Assembly (NCBI GenBank): GCA_009886815.1
Contig: QXYP01000103.1
Span: 1 to 13,977 of the forward strand
Reading direction: 5' to 3'
Length of the DNA stretch: 13,977 bases
From: Halieaceae bacterium
GTDB taxonomy: Bacteria > Pseudomonadota > Gammaproteobacteria > Pseudomonadales > Halieaceae
Each line of letters opens with the position of its first letter. The stretch's first letter is position 1. Below are positions 7,864 to 13,977 of the stretch, in pieces. Position numbers and translations under genes: made by a program. The notes below the pieces were generated by a model, which worked only from the letters and a program-made list of their open reading frames with translations, searched no databases and was not told the DNA's origin.

Positions 7864-8985
7864 TTACTCGATGGACGCAGTTTTCGTGGCGTCTGAGGGT
7901 TCCGGTGTGATGTGGAAGAAGGTTCCTTCATCGGTTAGCACCGCAATGCTTCCGTCCCTCAGCACCCGTACATCACGAACTCGTCCGGTGACCTCAGGAA
8001 AGGGTTCGCTTTGTAGAAAGCTATCCTCCGTCGGTGTCAGCCGATAGAGTTTCTGGTCAACCAATGCGCCGGTGAGTAGCGATCCGTTCCAATCGGGAAA
8101 GGCCGTGCCTCGATAAATCGCCAGTCCCGATGTGGCAATGCTGGGAACCCAATACAGGACCGGTTGCGCCATACCCTCTGCCTCGGTGTAGGGCGAAATA
8201 ATGGCGCCAGAGTAATCGAGTCCGTAGGTAATGGCCGGCCAGCCGTAATTGGTACCGGGGACAATGCGATTGAGCTCGTCGCCTCCTTTTGGGCCATGCT
8301 CCGCCATCCAAATGGTGCCCTCAACGGGGTCGACGACCAGCCCCTGCGGATTTCTATGCCCATAACTGAAGACTCGCGGCGCAACGTCTGGAAACGGGTT
8401 GTCCGCCGGCGCAGATCCGTCGGTATTGATTCGTAGCAGCTTGCCTAATTCGCTGTCTAAGCTTTGTGCCTGCTCTCGATATTCAAAACCTTCACCGACG
8501 CTGAGCAGCAAAGTGCCATCGGGTAAAAACGCTAATTTGCCACCAAAATGTGCCGCCTTTTTCTTGTTGGGCTCAACCTCGAGAATGATTTCCAGGTTTG
8601 TGAGAACCTCTGCGGAAAGCTTGGCGCGAACCACGGTTGTGCGATTCGTCTCGGCATCACCACCGGCATAAGAGAGGTAAAGTATTTGATTGCTGGCAAA
8701 CTCGGGGTCAAGGACGACGTCGAGTAACCCACCTTGGCTTTTGAAATAGACCTCTGGAGTACCCAGAATTGTTGTGGCCACGCCGCTGTCGTTGACTTGC
8801 AAAAGACGGCCGGCCTTTTCGGTGACCAGGTAGCCACCATTGCCGGGAAGCTCTGCCACGGACCAAGGCTGCTCTAGAGCATCCGTAATGGTGGTGACCT
8901 GATAACTTGCCGCGGTTGAAGGCAGCGTCGCGGCCATCATCGCGCTCATGAATACAGCTTTGACGAAGTGTGAGTTGAAAGGCAT
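7864..8985 (-). CDS. Secreted PQQ-dependent sugar dehydrogenase (YliI-like)
   Basis: A 373-residue six-bladed beta-propeller of the soluble glucose/aldose sugar dehydrogenase family, expected in the periplasm, where it would oxidise the sugar C1 using PQQ. An N-terminal signal peptide (hydrophobic 8-20, probable cleavage after TAA near residue 26) is visible. Key motifs are HFGGKLAF with the probable catalytic base H146, GHRNPQG (209-215, PQQ-contacting Arg-Asn), AEHGPKGGDELN (228-239), NYGWP (246-250) and GRVRDVR (334-340), all as in E. coli YliI. ATG at 8985 is chosen over an in-frame ATG at 9018 because AAGGA sits six bases upstream and the signal peptide then begins normally. No PQQ biosynthesis gene is in the window, so cofactor supply cannot be judged. 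It is followed closely by the flavin oxidoreductase gene. Confidence 0.93.
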   Translation of the reverse strand: MPFNSHFVKAVFMSAMMAATLPSTAASYQVTTITDALEQPWSVAELPGNGGYLVTEKAGRLLQVNDSGVATTILGTPEVYFKSQGGLLDVVLDPEFASNQILYLSYAGGDAETNRTTVVRAKLSAEVLTNLEIILEVEPNKKKAAHFGGKLAFLPDGTLLLSVGEGFEYREQAQSLDSELGKLLRINTDGSAPADNPFPDVAPRVFSYGHRNPQGLVVDPVEGTIWMAEHGPKGGDELNRIVPGTNYGWPAITYGLDYSGAIISPYTEAEGMAQPVLYWVPSIATSGLAIYRGTAFPDWNGSLLTGALVDQKLYRLTPTEDSFLQSEPFPEVTGRVRDVRVLRDGSIAVLTDEGTFFHITPEPSDATKTASIE

Positions 8986-9080
8986 GGTGCATCCTTGAAG
9001 CGTTAGTTTTAGACTCATCAGCCGTAACTATAACCCCTTCGCAGTGCAGAGTTTGTATTGCGTTAACTAAGGAGCCGCTT

Positions 9081-9509
9081 GTGCGTGCTATCGCAGCTTA
9101 TTTCCCCGCTACTTTAGTGGCTTATTTATTGGCCAGCACCTTTTCGACCCTGATGATTATGGCCGGGCTCGCAGAGATGGCTATGCCGGTTTCCGCCGCC
9201 GACGTTTTATCGGCGGTCTGGTTTGACTGGCTGGGACTGCTGGGCTCGTATTTGCCTCTGGTTGCGATTGCACTGCTGGTTGCACTGCCGGTGGCCGGCC
9301 AATTACACGGGAGGCTGGGCCTGCCGCGTCGTTTTATGTATGCCCTGGCTGGCTTTGTGGCCCTTATCGCCATTCATCTGATTTTAGAGGCCACACTGGG
9401 GTTAATCGGGTTTGCTGCGGTTCGAACAAACTTCGGTCTGCTGATGCAGGGAGCCGCTGGGGGTCTCGCAGGCGTGTTATTTGCGCAGTTATCCGAGGTA
9501 AAAGCATGA
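9081..9509 (+). CDS. Four-helix inner-membrane protein of unknown function
   Basis: A 142-residue hydrophobic protein with four likely membrane helices at about 7-31, 50-73, 84-108 and 117-137. A short basic loop (GRLGLPRR, 77-84) should face the cytoplasm, placing both ends there too. I do not recognise the family and see no catalytic motif. The start is GTG at 9081, with AAGGAG at 9069-9074 six bases upstream; no ATG occurs until Met25, inside the first helix. Its stop overlaps the start of the TPR-hydroxylase gene as ATGA (9506-9509), so the two are probably translated together and may be functional partners. It is divergent from the sugar dehydrogenase gene with 95 bases between starts. 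Confidence 0.85.
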   Translation: MRAIAAYFPATLVAYLLASTFSTLMIMAGLAEMAMPVSAADVLSAVWFDWLGLLGSYLPLVAIALLVALPVAGQLHGRLGLPRRFMYALAGFVALIAIHLILEATLGLIGFAAVRTNFGLLMQGAAGGLAGVLFAQLSEVKA

Positions 9510-10690
9510 CGGAAGCCGACTATTTTCAGCAGGGCATTGCCGAACTTCAGGCGGGGCGGGCTGCTCAGGCTCTCGTGATATTCCAACAGGCTGTCGATGA
9601 TCAGTGTGCTACTCCACGCTGTTGGCTGGGTTTGGCCCTTGCCGCACTGACCCAAGGCGATGTGTCCGAGGCTGAAAAAGCGGTAGATGCGGTTCTTGCA
9701 GAAGAACCCCACAACATGCGGGCGTTGATCATCAAGGGCGATATTTTGCTCGGTAAAGACGACTTTCAAAATGCGTCTTCCTACTACAATTTAATTCTGC
9801 GCCTCGCAGCGAATCTGACGGATGTCCCGCCACAGTTGTCTTCAGATTTAGATCGGGTGGAGACCCGATTGCAGCAGTTAGGGCAAATGTTCCAGCAACA
9901 TTTATTTGACCGTTTATCTGCAGCGGGTTACCGCCGTAATCAAGCATCGACCCGATTCAACAACTCCCTAGATATGCTTTTGGGGCGCAAACAGCGAAAA
10001 GATCTTGGTCATCAATTTCCCCAAGCGCCCCATGCTTTTTATTTGGACGATTTGGCTTATTGCGGGTATTTCCCGACTGAGCAGCTGCCTTGGATGGCTG
10101 ATCTTGAGGGGCACACTGACATGATTGAGGGGGAATTGAATACCTTGCTGACCCAGTCGGCTGATCGGTTTTCGCCGTATGTGCACAGCGGCTTGGAACA
10201 GCCGCAAAATACGGAAACGACATTACTCGACAGCGATGACTGGACCTCAGCGTTTCTTTGGCAGGACGGTAAGCCCGAGTCCGATATTCTCGCCGCTTGC
10301 CCAGAAACTGCCGCTCTGATGGCGGATCTACCCCTAACTCGAATTAGCGGGCTGGCACCCTCTGTCTTATTTTCCAAGCTGGATGCCGGCGCCAAGATCG
10401 ACCCCCACACGGGATTGTTGAACTGTCGCTTAATTTGTCATCTGCCTCTGACGGTTCCGCCCGGTTGTGGACTGCGTGTCGGAGAAGAGTCGCGGGAAAC
10501 GCAACGCGGCCGGGGTTGGGCATTTGATGACAGCATTAATCATGAGGCCTGGAACAACGGCGAAACGCCACGCACAATTTTGCTATTCGACGTGTGGCGC
10601 CCCGAGCTTACCCACGATGAACGGCACTTGATTACCAGTTTGCTTGAAGCTGTCTCTGGATTCGGTAAGGTAGAGGCAGCAGCCACTTGA
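9506..10690 (+). CDS. TPR-domain aspartyl/asparaginyl beta-hydroxylase
   Basis: A 394-residue protein joining N-terminal TPR-like helical repeats (about 1-100) to a C-terminal Fe(II)/2-oxoglutarate oxygenase domain (about 170-380) of the aspartyl/asparaginyl beta-hydroxylase family. The two iron-binding histidines are in HTGLLNCRL (H301) and FDDSINHEAWN (H346). The probable 2-oxoglutarate-binding arginine is R356, just before the FDVWRPELT segment (361-369), which closely resembles the VDVWHPELT segment of animal AspH. As in that family, no acidic third iron ligand follows H301. There is no signal peptide or membrane segment, so it should be cytoplasmic unless held by its partner. The same superfamily includes LpxO, which hydroxylates lipid A. 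Substrate is unknown. Start ATG 9506 overlaps the upstream stop. Confidence 0.93.
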   Translation: MTEADYFQQGIAELQAGRAAQALVIFQQAVDDQCATPRCWLGLALAALTQGDVSEAEKAVDAVLAEEPHNMRALIIKGDILLGKDDFQNASSYYNLILRLAANLTDVPPQLSSDLDRVETRLQQLGQMFQQHLFDRLSAAGYRRNQASTRFNNSLDMLLGRKQRKDLGHQFPQAPHAFYLDDLAYCGYFPTEQLPWMADLEGHTDMIEGELNTLLTQSADRFSPYVHSGLEQPQNTETTLLDSDDWTSAFLWQDGKPESDILAACPETAALMADLPLTRISGLAPSVLFSKLDAGAKIDPHTGLLNCRLICHLPLTVPPGCGLRVGEESRETQRGRGWAFDDSINHEAWNNGETPRTILLFDVWRPELTHDERHLITSLLEAVSGFGKVEAAAT

Positions 10691-10769
10691 AGCATAGTCG
10701 TTAATTCTTGCCCTAGTGTGCTGTCTCACCCGATTCGAATAATTAGAAAAATTGGTCAGTGAGGGTTTT

Positions 10770-11267
10770 ATGCGTTTTGTCCCATGTCATGCTTTCTCTT
10801 TCAATCGCTTTGCAACCATCGGCGTCTTATTGGGTTTGCTCTGTGGTGCTCCCGATACGCGAGCTGAATGGGTTGCAGGCTTAACGACAGATACCGACAC
10901 GAACGGCATTGGCGGCGTTGTTGAATACCACTGGCAGGAGTTTGCCACCGCCGGGGGGTTCACGGGCAACATTGCCGTTGCCGGACGCCTAGACGAGGAC
11001 GGTGATGCATGGGCCGGTGCGGGTATTGCGGGTAAGTATCAAATTGGAGGTCGGTTTTTCCTAGAAGGCAGCTTCATGCCCGGCTTTTATCATGCAGGAG
11101 ATACCGAACTCGGGGGCTCTCTTCACTTTCGCTCGCTCATTGGGGCGGGCTTTGACATCAATGAAAATATGGCTATCTCGTTAACGATCGATCATATGTC
11201 GAATGGCAGTACGCAAACGCTGAATCCCGGTTCAGATGCAGTAACCCTTCGTTTTATTTTTCGCTGA
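10770..11267 (+). CDS. PagL-like lipid A 3-O-deacylase (acyloxyacyl hydrolase)
   Basis: A 165-residue outer-membrane beta-barrel protein. A signal peptide covers about residues 1-32 (basic start, hydrophobic LLGLLCG, cleavage near TRA-EW). The mature part has alternating beta-strand patterns and ends with a terminal aromatic strand (RFIFR), as expected for an eight-stranded barrel. The motif IDHMSNGS near the end holds the His-x-Ser-Asn signature of PagL (H142 and S144 from this start). A downstream NPGSD fits the position of the catalytic acid, with Asp (156) where Pseudomonas PagL has Glu. PagL removes the 3-O-linked acyl chain of lipid A. ATG at 10770 with GAGGG four bases away is preferred to an in-frame TTG at 10752. 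It lies 79 bases after the hydroxylase gene. Confidence 0.82.
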   Translation: MRFVPCHAFSFNRFATIGVLLGLLCGAPDTRAEWVAGLTTDTDTNGIGGVVEYHWQEFATAGGFTGNIAVAGRLDEDGDAWAGAGIAGKYQIGGRFFLEGSFMPGFYHAGDTELGGSLHFRSLIGAGFDINENMAISLTIDHMSNGSTQTLNPGSDAVTLRFIFR

Positions 11268-11278
11268 GTTGAACAAAA

Positions 11279-12481
11279 ATGTCTGATGTTCCTTCCGCTC
11301 AGCAGCCACTGGCCGGGGTTAAGATTGTCGAGCTGTCGACAATGGTTACCTGCTCACTGGCTGCTATGACGCTGCGCTCACAGGGTGCTGAGGTGATTAA
11401 GGTGGAGCCTGTTCGCGGCGGCGACCCCATGCGCAAACTGGGTAGTCAGAAGAACGGAACCTCGGCACTGTTTCATAACTGCAATCGCGGCAAGCGGTCA
11501 CTGGCTATCAACCTTAAACATGAGATGGGCGTTGCAGCCGTGCAGCGCTTAGCAGGTCAGGCAGATGTTGTTCTGAACAACTACAGACCGGGTGTCATGA
11601 CGCAGTTGGGCTTGGGTAGCGACACACTGCGAGGACTCAACTCCCGATTAATCAACGTCGCCGTGACGGGGTTTGGCACCCGGGGACCCCTGCGCGATCG
11701 GCCCGCTTATGATCATGTGATTCAGGGTATTGCCGGTATCACCGGGTTGCAGGGCGGCGACAATGAATTTGCCTTCGTACGCATGCTGATGTGCGACAAG
11801 GTGACCGCCTATACCACCGCCCAGGCAGTGACCGCCGCATTACTGGCTCGCCATACGACGAAAGAGGGCCAGCATATTGATATCTCCATGTTGCATGCCT
11901 GTCTCGCCTTTATGTGGCCTGATGGCATGATGCATCGAACACTGCACGATGACGACGTGCTGCAAATGCCGCCCATATCAGAGAGCTACCAAACCATTCA
12001 GTGTCTCGATGGCGCTGTCGCAGCGTCTATTTTGCTGGATCAGCACTGGGAGGCAGTGTTGACACTGGTGGGCCGGGAAGAACTCAAATCTGATCCCCGA
12101 TTTGCCACCGTTGCGTCGCGTTTTATGCATTTAGGGGAGTTTTCCAGTGTCTTAAAAGACGGCATGCGTCATTTAACGGTGGATGAAATTATGTCGGCCT
12201 TCAAGGCGGCAGATATTCCCAGCGCGCCCTGCGAGTCTAGGGATAGTCTGTCTGGGAATGCTCAAATTGAGGCGCTGGGTCTACTTGAAACCTACGTTAC
12301 GGAGAACTTGGGCCGGCTTACCAGCCCCGCACCGCCGATCCAGTTTGCCGGTGTCGACAGCTCCTTGGCTGCACCGTCTCCCTCCCTTGGCGAACACAGT
12401 ATTGAAATTATGTCTGAGCTAGGCTTTAGCGATAGCGAAGTGAGTGAGTTACTCCAATCTGGAAAATTGGCGACAGCGTAG
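11279..12481 (+). CDS. CaiB/BaiF class III CoA-transferase
   Basis: A 400-residue CoA-transferase of the formyl-CoA/carnitine CoA-transferase family, which moves CoA between carboxylic acids in the cytoplasm and forms interlocked dimers. The N-terminal LAGVKIVELSTMVTC (11-25) and AEVIKVEP (37-44) are typical. FHNCNRGKRSLAINLK (65-80) is the conserved CoA-binding stretch. The catalytic aspartate is D145 in RPAYDHVIQG (141-150), and the KEGQHIDISMLHA segment (195-207) is also characteristic. Length is normal for the family. The start follows the PagL stop by only 11 bases with a weak ribosome-binding site, so it may be cotranscribed and partly coupled. The acid used is unknown; the neighbouring self-processing amidase and LLM oxidoreductase suggest catabolism of a nitrogenous or cyclic compound. 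Confidence 0.94.
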   Translation: MSDVPSAQQPLAGVKIVELSTMVTCSLAAMTLRSQGAEVIKVEPVRGGDPMRKLGSQKNGTSALFHNCNRGKRSLAINLKHEMGVAAVQRLAGQADVVLNNYRPGVMTQLGLGSDTLRGLNSRLINVAVTGFGTRGPLRDRPAYDHVIQGIAGITGLQGGDNEFAFVRMLMCDKVTAYTTAQAVTAALLARHTTKEGQHIDISMLHACLAFMWPDGMMHRTLHDDDVLQMPPISESYQTIQCLDGAVAASILLDQHWEAVLTLVGREELKSDPRFATVASRFMHLGEFSSVLKDGMRHLTVDEIMSAFKAADIPSAPCESRDSLSGNAQIEALGLLETYVTENLGRLTSPAPPIQFAGVDSSLAAPSPSLGEHSIEIMSELGFSDSEVSELLQSGKLATA

Positions 12482-12518
12482 CGTTGTGCAGGTGTGACGC
12501 GAGATAAGAGGTTTAGCG

Positions 12519-13439
12519 ATGTCAGACTATTGTGACTTAGGCGCGTTAGAGGGCTTTACCTGCGGTCAAGCCAGTGACCCCGAGGGTAAGACCGGGGTGA
12601 CCGTACTGCGTTTTGACGCCGGTGCGGTTGCCGCTGTCGATGTTCGTGGTGCAGCCCCCGGTACCCGAGAAACCGATCTGTTGAAGCCAGAAAATCTGAT
12701 CGATAAGGTCCATGCCATTGTCTTATCCGGAGGTAGTGTTTGGGGGCTAGATGCAATGAGCGGGGTTGTTGGGGTACTGGAAGATAATAACGTGGGCTTT
12801 GATACCGGTATTGTAAAAGTGCCGATTGTCACGGGGGCCGTATTGTTCGACCTAGGTGTGGGTAGTGCGAGGGCTCGTCCCGATGTGTTGATGGGACGCA
12901 AAGCTGCTGAGGCAGCTACCGGGCGGCATATTCAAACAGGTGCTGTTGGTGCCGGTTGCGGTGCTACTTTGGGCAAAATATACGGCCGCGAATACGCGTC
13001 ACCCTCGGGTTTGGGCGCCCATTGTATTTTGTTACCCGACGGGTTTTGCCTGGCGGCGATTGTGGCAGTAAACCCTTACGGCGAGGTGTTTGCTCGCGAC
13101 GGTCAGTTGCTAGGGGCGAGTACGGCACCCATGTCGCTGCGCGAGGAAAAAAATTACAACGCGGCGGGGGATTTCCCCGGCACCAATACAACCATTGGCG
13201 CGGTTATCACTAATGCCACGCTGACCAAGAGTGAAGCGTTGAAGGTGGCACAAATGGCCCATGACGGGCTTGCGAGGGCGATTCGTCCGGCGCACACCCT
13301 TTACGATGGCGATACGCTGTTTGCCGCAGGTACCGGCACCCAGGGATCCATGAATGTAAACCGCTTGGGCATGCTCGCGGCCGATGCGGTTGAGGCCGCT
13401 ATTCATAATGGGGTGGCAAGCCGTCACGCCCAGACATGA
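12519..13439 (+). CDS. P1-family self-cleaving peptidase/amidase (NylC/DmpA-like)
   Basis: A 306-residue N-terminal-nucleophile hydrolase of the P1 (S58) family, which includes aminopeptidase DmpA, beta-peptidases and the nylon-oligomer hydrolase NylC. These cut themselves into two chains, exposing a Ser or Thr nucleophile. Typical features are VHAIVLSGGSVWGLDA (64-79), GAVGAGCGATLGK (141-153) and the segment GTNTTIGAVITNA (221-233). The predicted cut is between N223 and T224 (codon at 13188), as in NylC rather than the Gly-Ser junction of DmpA, giving chains of about 223 and 83 residues. There is no signal peptide, so it acts in the cytoplasm. ATG at 12519 is preceded by TAAGAGG (12505-12511). 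It begins 37 bases after the CoA-transferase gene. The substrate could be a short peptide, lactam or amide and cannot be read from sequence. Confidence 0.9.
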   Translation: MSDYCDLGALEGFTCGQASDPEGKTGVTVLRFDAGAVAAVDVRGAAPGTRETDLLKPENLIDKVHAIVLSGGSVWGLDAMSGVVGVLEDNNVGFDTGIVKVPIVTGAVLFDLGVGSARARPDVLMGRKAAEAATGRHIQTGAVGAGCGATLGKIYGREYASPSGLGAHCILLPDGFCLAAIVAVNPYGEVFARDGQLLGASTAPMSLREEKNYNAAGDFPGTNTTIGAVITNATLTKSEALKVAQMAHDGLARAIRPAHTLYDGDTLFAAGTGTQGSMNVNRLGMLAADAVEAAIHNGVASRHAQT

Positions 13440-13599
13440 CCGTTTAGATAAGGTCGGTCTTCTGGGCGGTGTACTGCGTACAATAAAGCATACTGATACC
13501 GGTTTTGATCGGTATTCATCGACTTTACCCTGCGCTAAAAGCCCGTGGCCGGTTACAGGTTATGGCGCGGTTACTGACAAGATTAATTAGGAGGTTGCA
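13440..13599 (+). other. Intergenic region before the LLM oxidoreductase gene
   Basis: This 160-base gap contains a small hairpin, ATACCG (13496-13501) with CGGTAT (13510-13515) around an 8-base loop. It has no T-tract and is weak as a terminator. TACAAT at 13479-13484 resembles a -10 box, overlapping a GTAC-TGC-GTAC repeat (13471-13481), but no good -35 lies at the right distance. A separate promoter for the downstream gene is possible but not shown. Confidence 0.25.
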
Positions 13600-13977
13600 A
13601 TGCGATTTAGCTATCAAGTGGGGATGAGTGACGCCGATCATTATTTACCCTTGGCCAAGGCCGCTGAGGCTGCAGGTTATGACGGCATTACTATCCCCGA
13701 CAGTATTTGTTACCCCCAGGAGTGCAGCTCGAAGTATCCCTACAATAAAGATGGCAGTCGAGAATTCCTCGAGAGCGTGCCGTTTTTAGAGAGCCTTATT
13801 GCGGTGTCAGCAATGGCAGCGGTTACCGATACCATTCGGTTTGCCACTTTCGTGTATAAACTCGCTGTGCGTCAGGCGCCGGTGGTTGCCAAGCAAGTGC
13901 AGAGCATTCAGCAACTATCAGGGAATCGTTTCGACTTTGGTGTAGGCATCAGTCCTTGGGAGGAAGATTTTGCCGTT
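13600..13977 (+). CDS. LLM-class flavin-dependent oxidoreductase (N-terminal part)
   Basis: The first 126 residues of a luciferase-like TIM-barrel oxidoreductase, cut by the right edge. The opening strand MRFSYQVGM, then KAAEAAGYDGITIPDSICYP (20-39), the region TDTIRFATFVYKLAVRQAPVVAKQ (78-101) and SGNRFDFGVGISPWEEDF (108-125) follow the standard order of the family: first strand, second strand with its loop, third strand and the GVG(I/V)SPW region near the flavin or F420 site. These enzymes use FMN or F420 in monooxygenase or dehydrogenase reactions; F420 users are mostly actinobacterial but not only so. The ribosome-binding site TAGGAGGT (13588-13595) is the strongest in the window, five bases before the ATG, suggesting high expression. 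The substrate is unknown. Confidence 0.9.
   Translation, partial: MRFSYQVGMSDADHYLPLAKAAEAAGYDGITIPDSICYPQECSSKYPYNKDGSREFLESVPFLESLIAVSAMAAVTDTIRFATFVYKLAVRQAPVVAKQVQSIQQLSGNRFDFGVGISPWEEDFAV

Noticed and set aside
7827..7931. Upstream extension of the flavin oxidoreductase by 35 residues
   Set aside because: It would overlap the end of the sugar dehydrogenase gene and encodes a low-complexity polar stretch. ATG at 7826 has a proper ribosome site and the family N-terminus.
8986..9018. Longer start for the sugar dehydrogenase at 9018
   Set aside because: The internal ATG at 8985 has AAGGA six bases upstream and begins a normal signal peptide.
10752..10769. TTG start for the PagL-like protein
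   Set aside because: ATG at 10770 gives a standard signal peptide with GAGGG just before it; the six extra residues add nothing recognisable.
13110..13427. Minus-strand frame of 105 codons
   Set aside because: It lies fully inside the P1-family peptidase gene, shows no domain and is a reverse-frame shadow.
1..13977. Mobile element, CRISPR array, tRNA or phage cluster
   Set aside because: No regularly spaced repeats, transposase or integrase motifs, cloverleaf sequences or phage genes were seen; the small inverted repeats are isolated and do not flank a gene unit.

Overview
The window looks like a chromosomal stretch from a heterotrophic, probably marine or aquatic gammaproteobacterium. The reasons are a YheS-type ABC-F protein, a YaiI/UPF0178 protein, a PagL-like outer-membrane protein, good Shine-Dalgarno sites, moderate GC content and many acyl-CoA and flavin enzymes. 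The assignment is inferred from protein families, not from a phylogenetic marker. I see no rRNA, tRNA, CRISPR array, transposase, integrase or phage gene, and coding density is high throughout.

Layout. Positions 1-3113 (minus) hold an Atm1-type ABC exporter followed, with a 4-base stop/start overlap, by an ABC-F ATPase that runs off the left edge. Positions 3252-3818 (plus) encode a gamma-carbonic-anhydrase-like hexapeptide protein, which converges on an MFS transporter (3834-5009, minus). Next come a 249-base non-coding stretch rich in inverted repeats and a YaiI/UPF0178 protein (5259-5711, minus). A short crotonase (5800-6477, plus) converges on a two-gene minus-strand unit: a secreted PQQ-type sugar dehydrogenase (start 8985) followed by an old-yellow-enzyme-type flavin oxidoreductase (start 7826).

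From 9081 onward everything reads on the plus strand: a four-helix membrane protein overlapping by ATGA a TPR-aspartyl/asparaginyl beta-hydroxylase, a PagL-like lipid A deacylase, a class III CoA-transferase, a P1-family self-processing peptidase/amidase with an Asn-Thr cleavage junction, and the start of a luciferase-like (LLM) flavin oxidoreductase cut by the right edge.

How the genes may work together. The right-hand block (CoA-transferase, NylC/DmpA-like amidase, LLM oxidoreductase), with the crotonase and the OYE-type enzyme nearby, suggests catabolism of an unidentified organic acid, amide or cyclic compound. The membrane protein, TPR-hydroxylase and PagL homologue may form an envelope-related group, since the hydroxylase superfamily includes the lipid A hydroxylase LpxO. 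These links are inferences from gene order. No single feature proves a new system; the membrane protein/TPR-hydroxylase pair and the Asn-Thr hydrolase cluster are the best candidates for follow-up.
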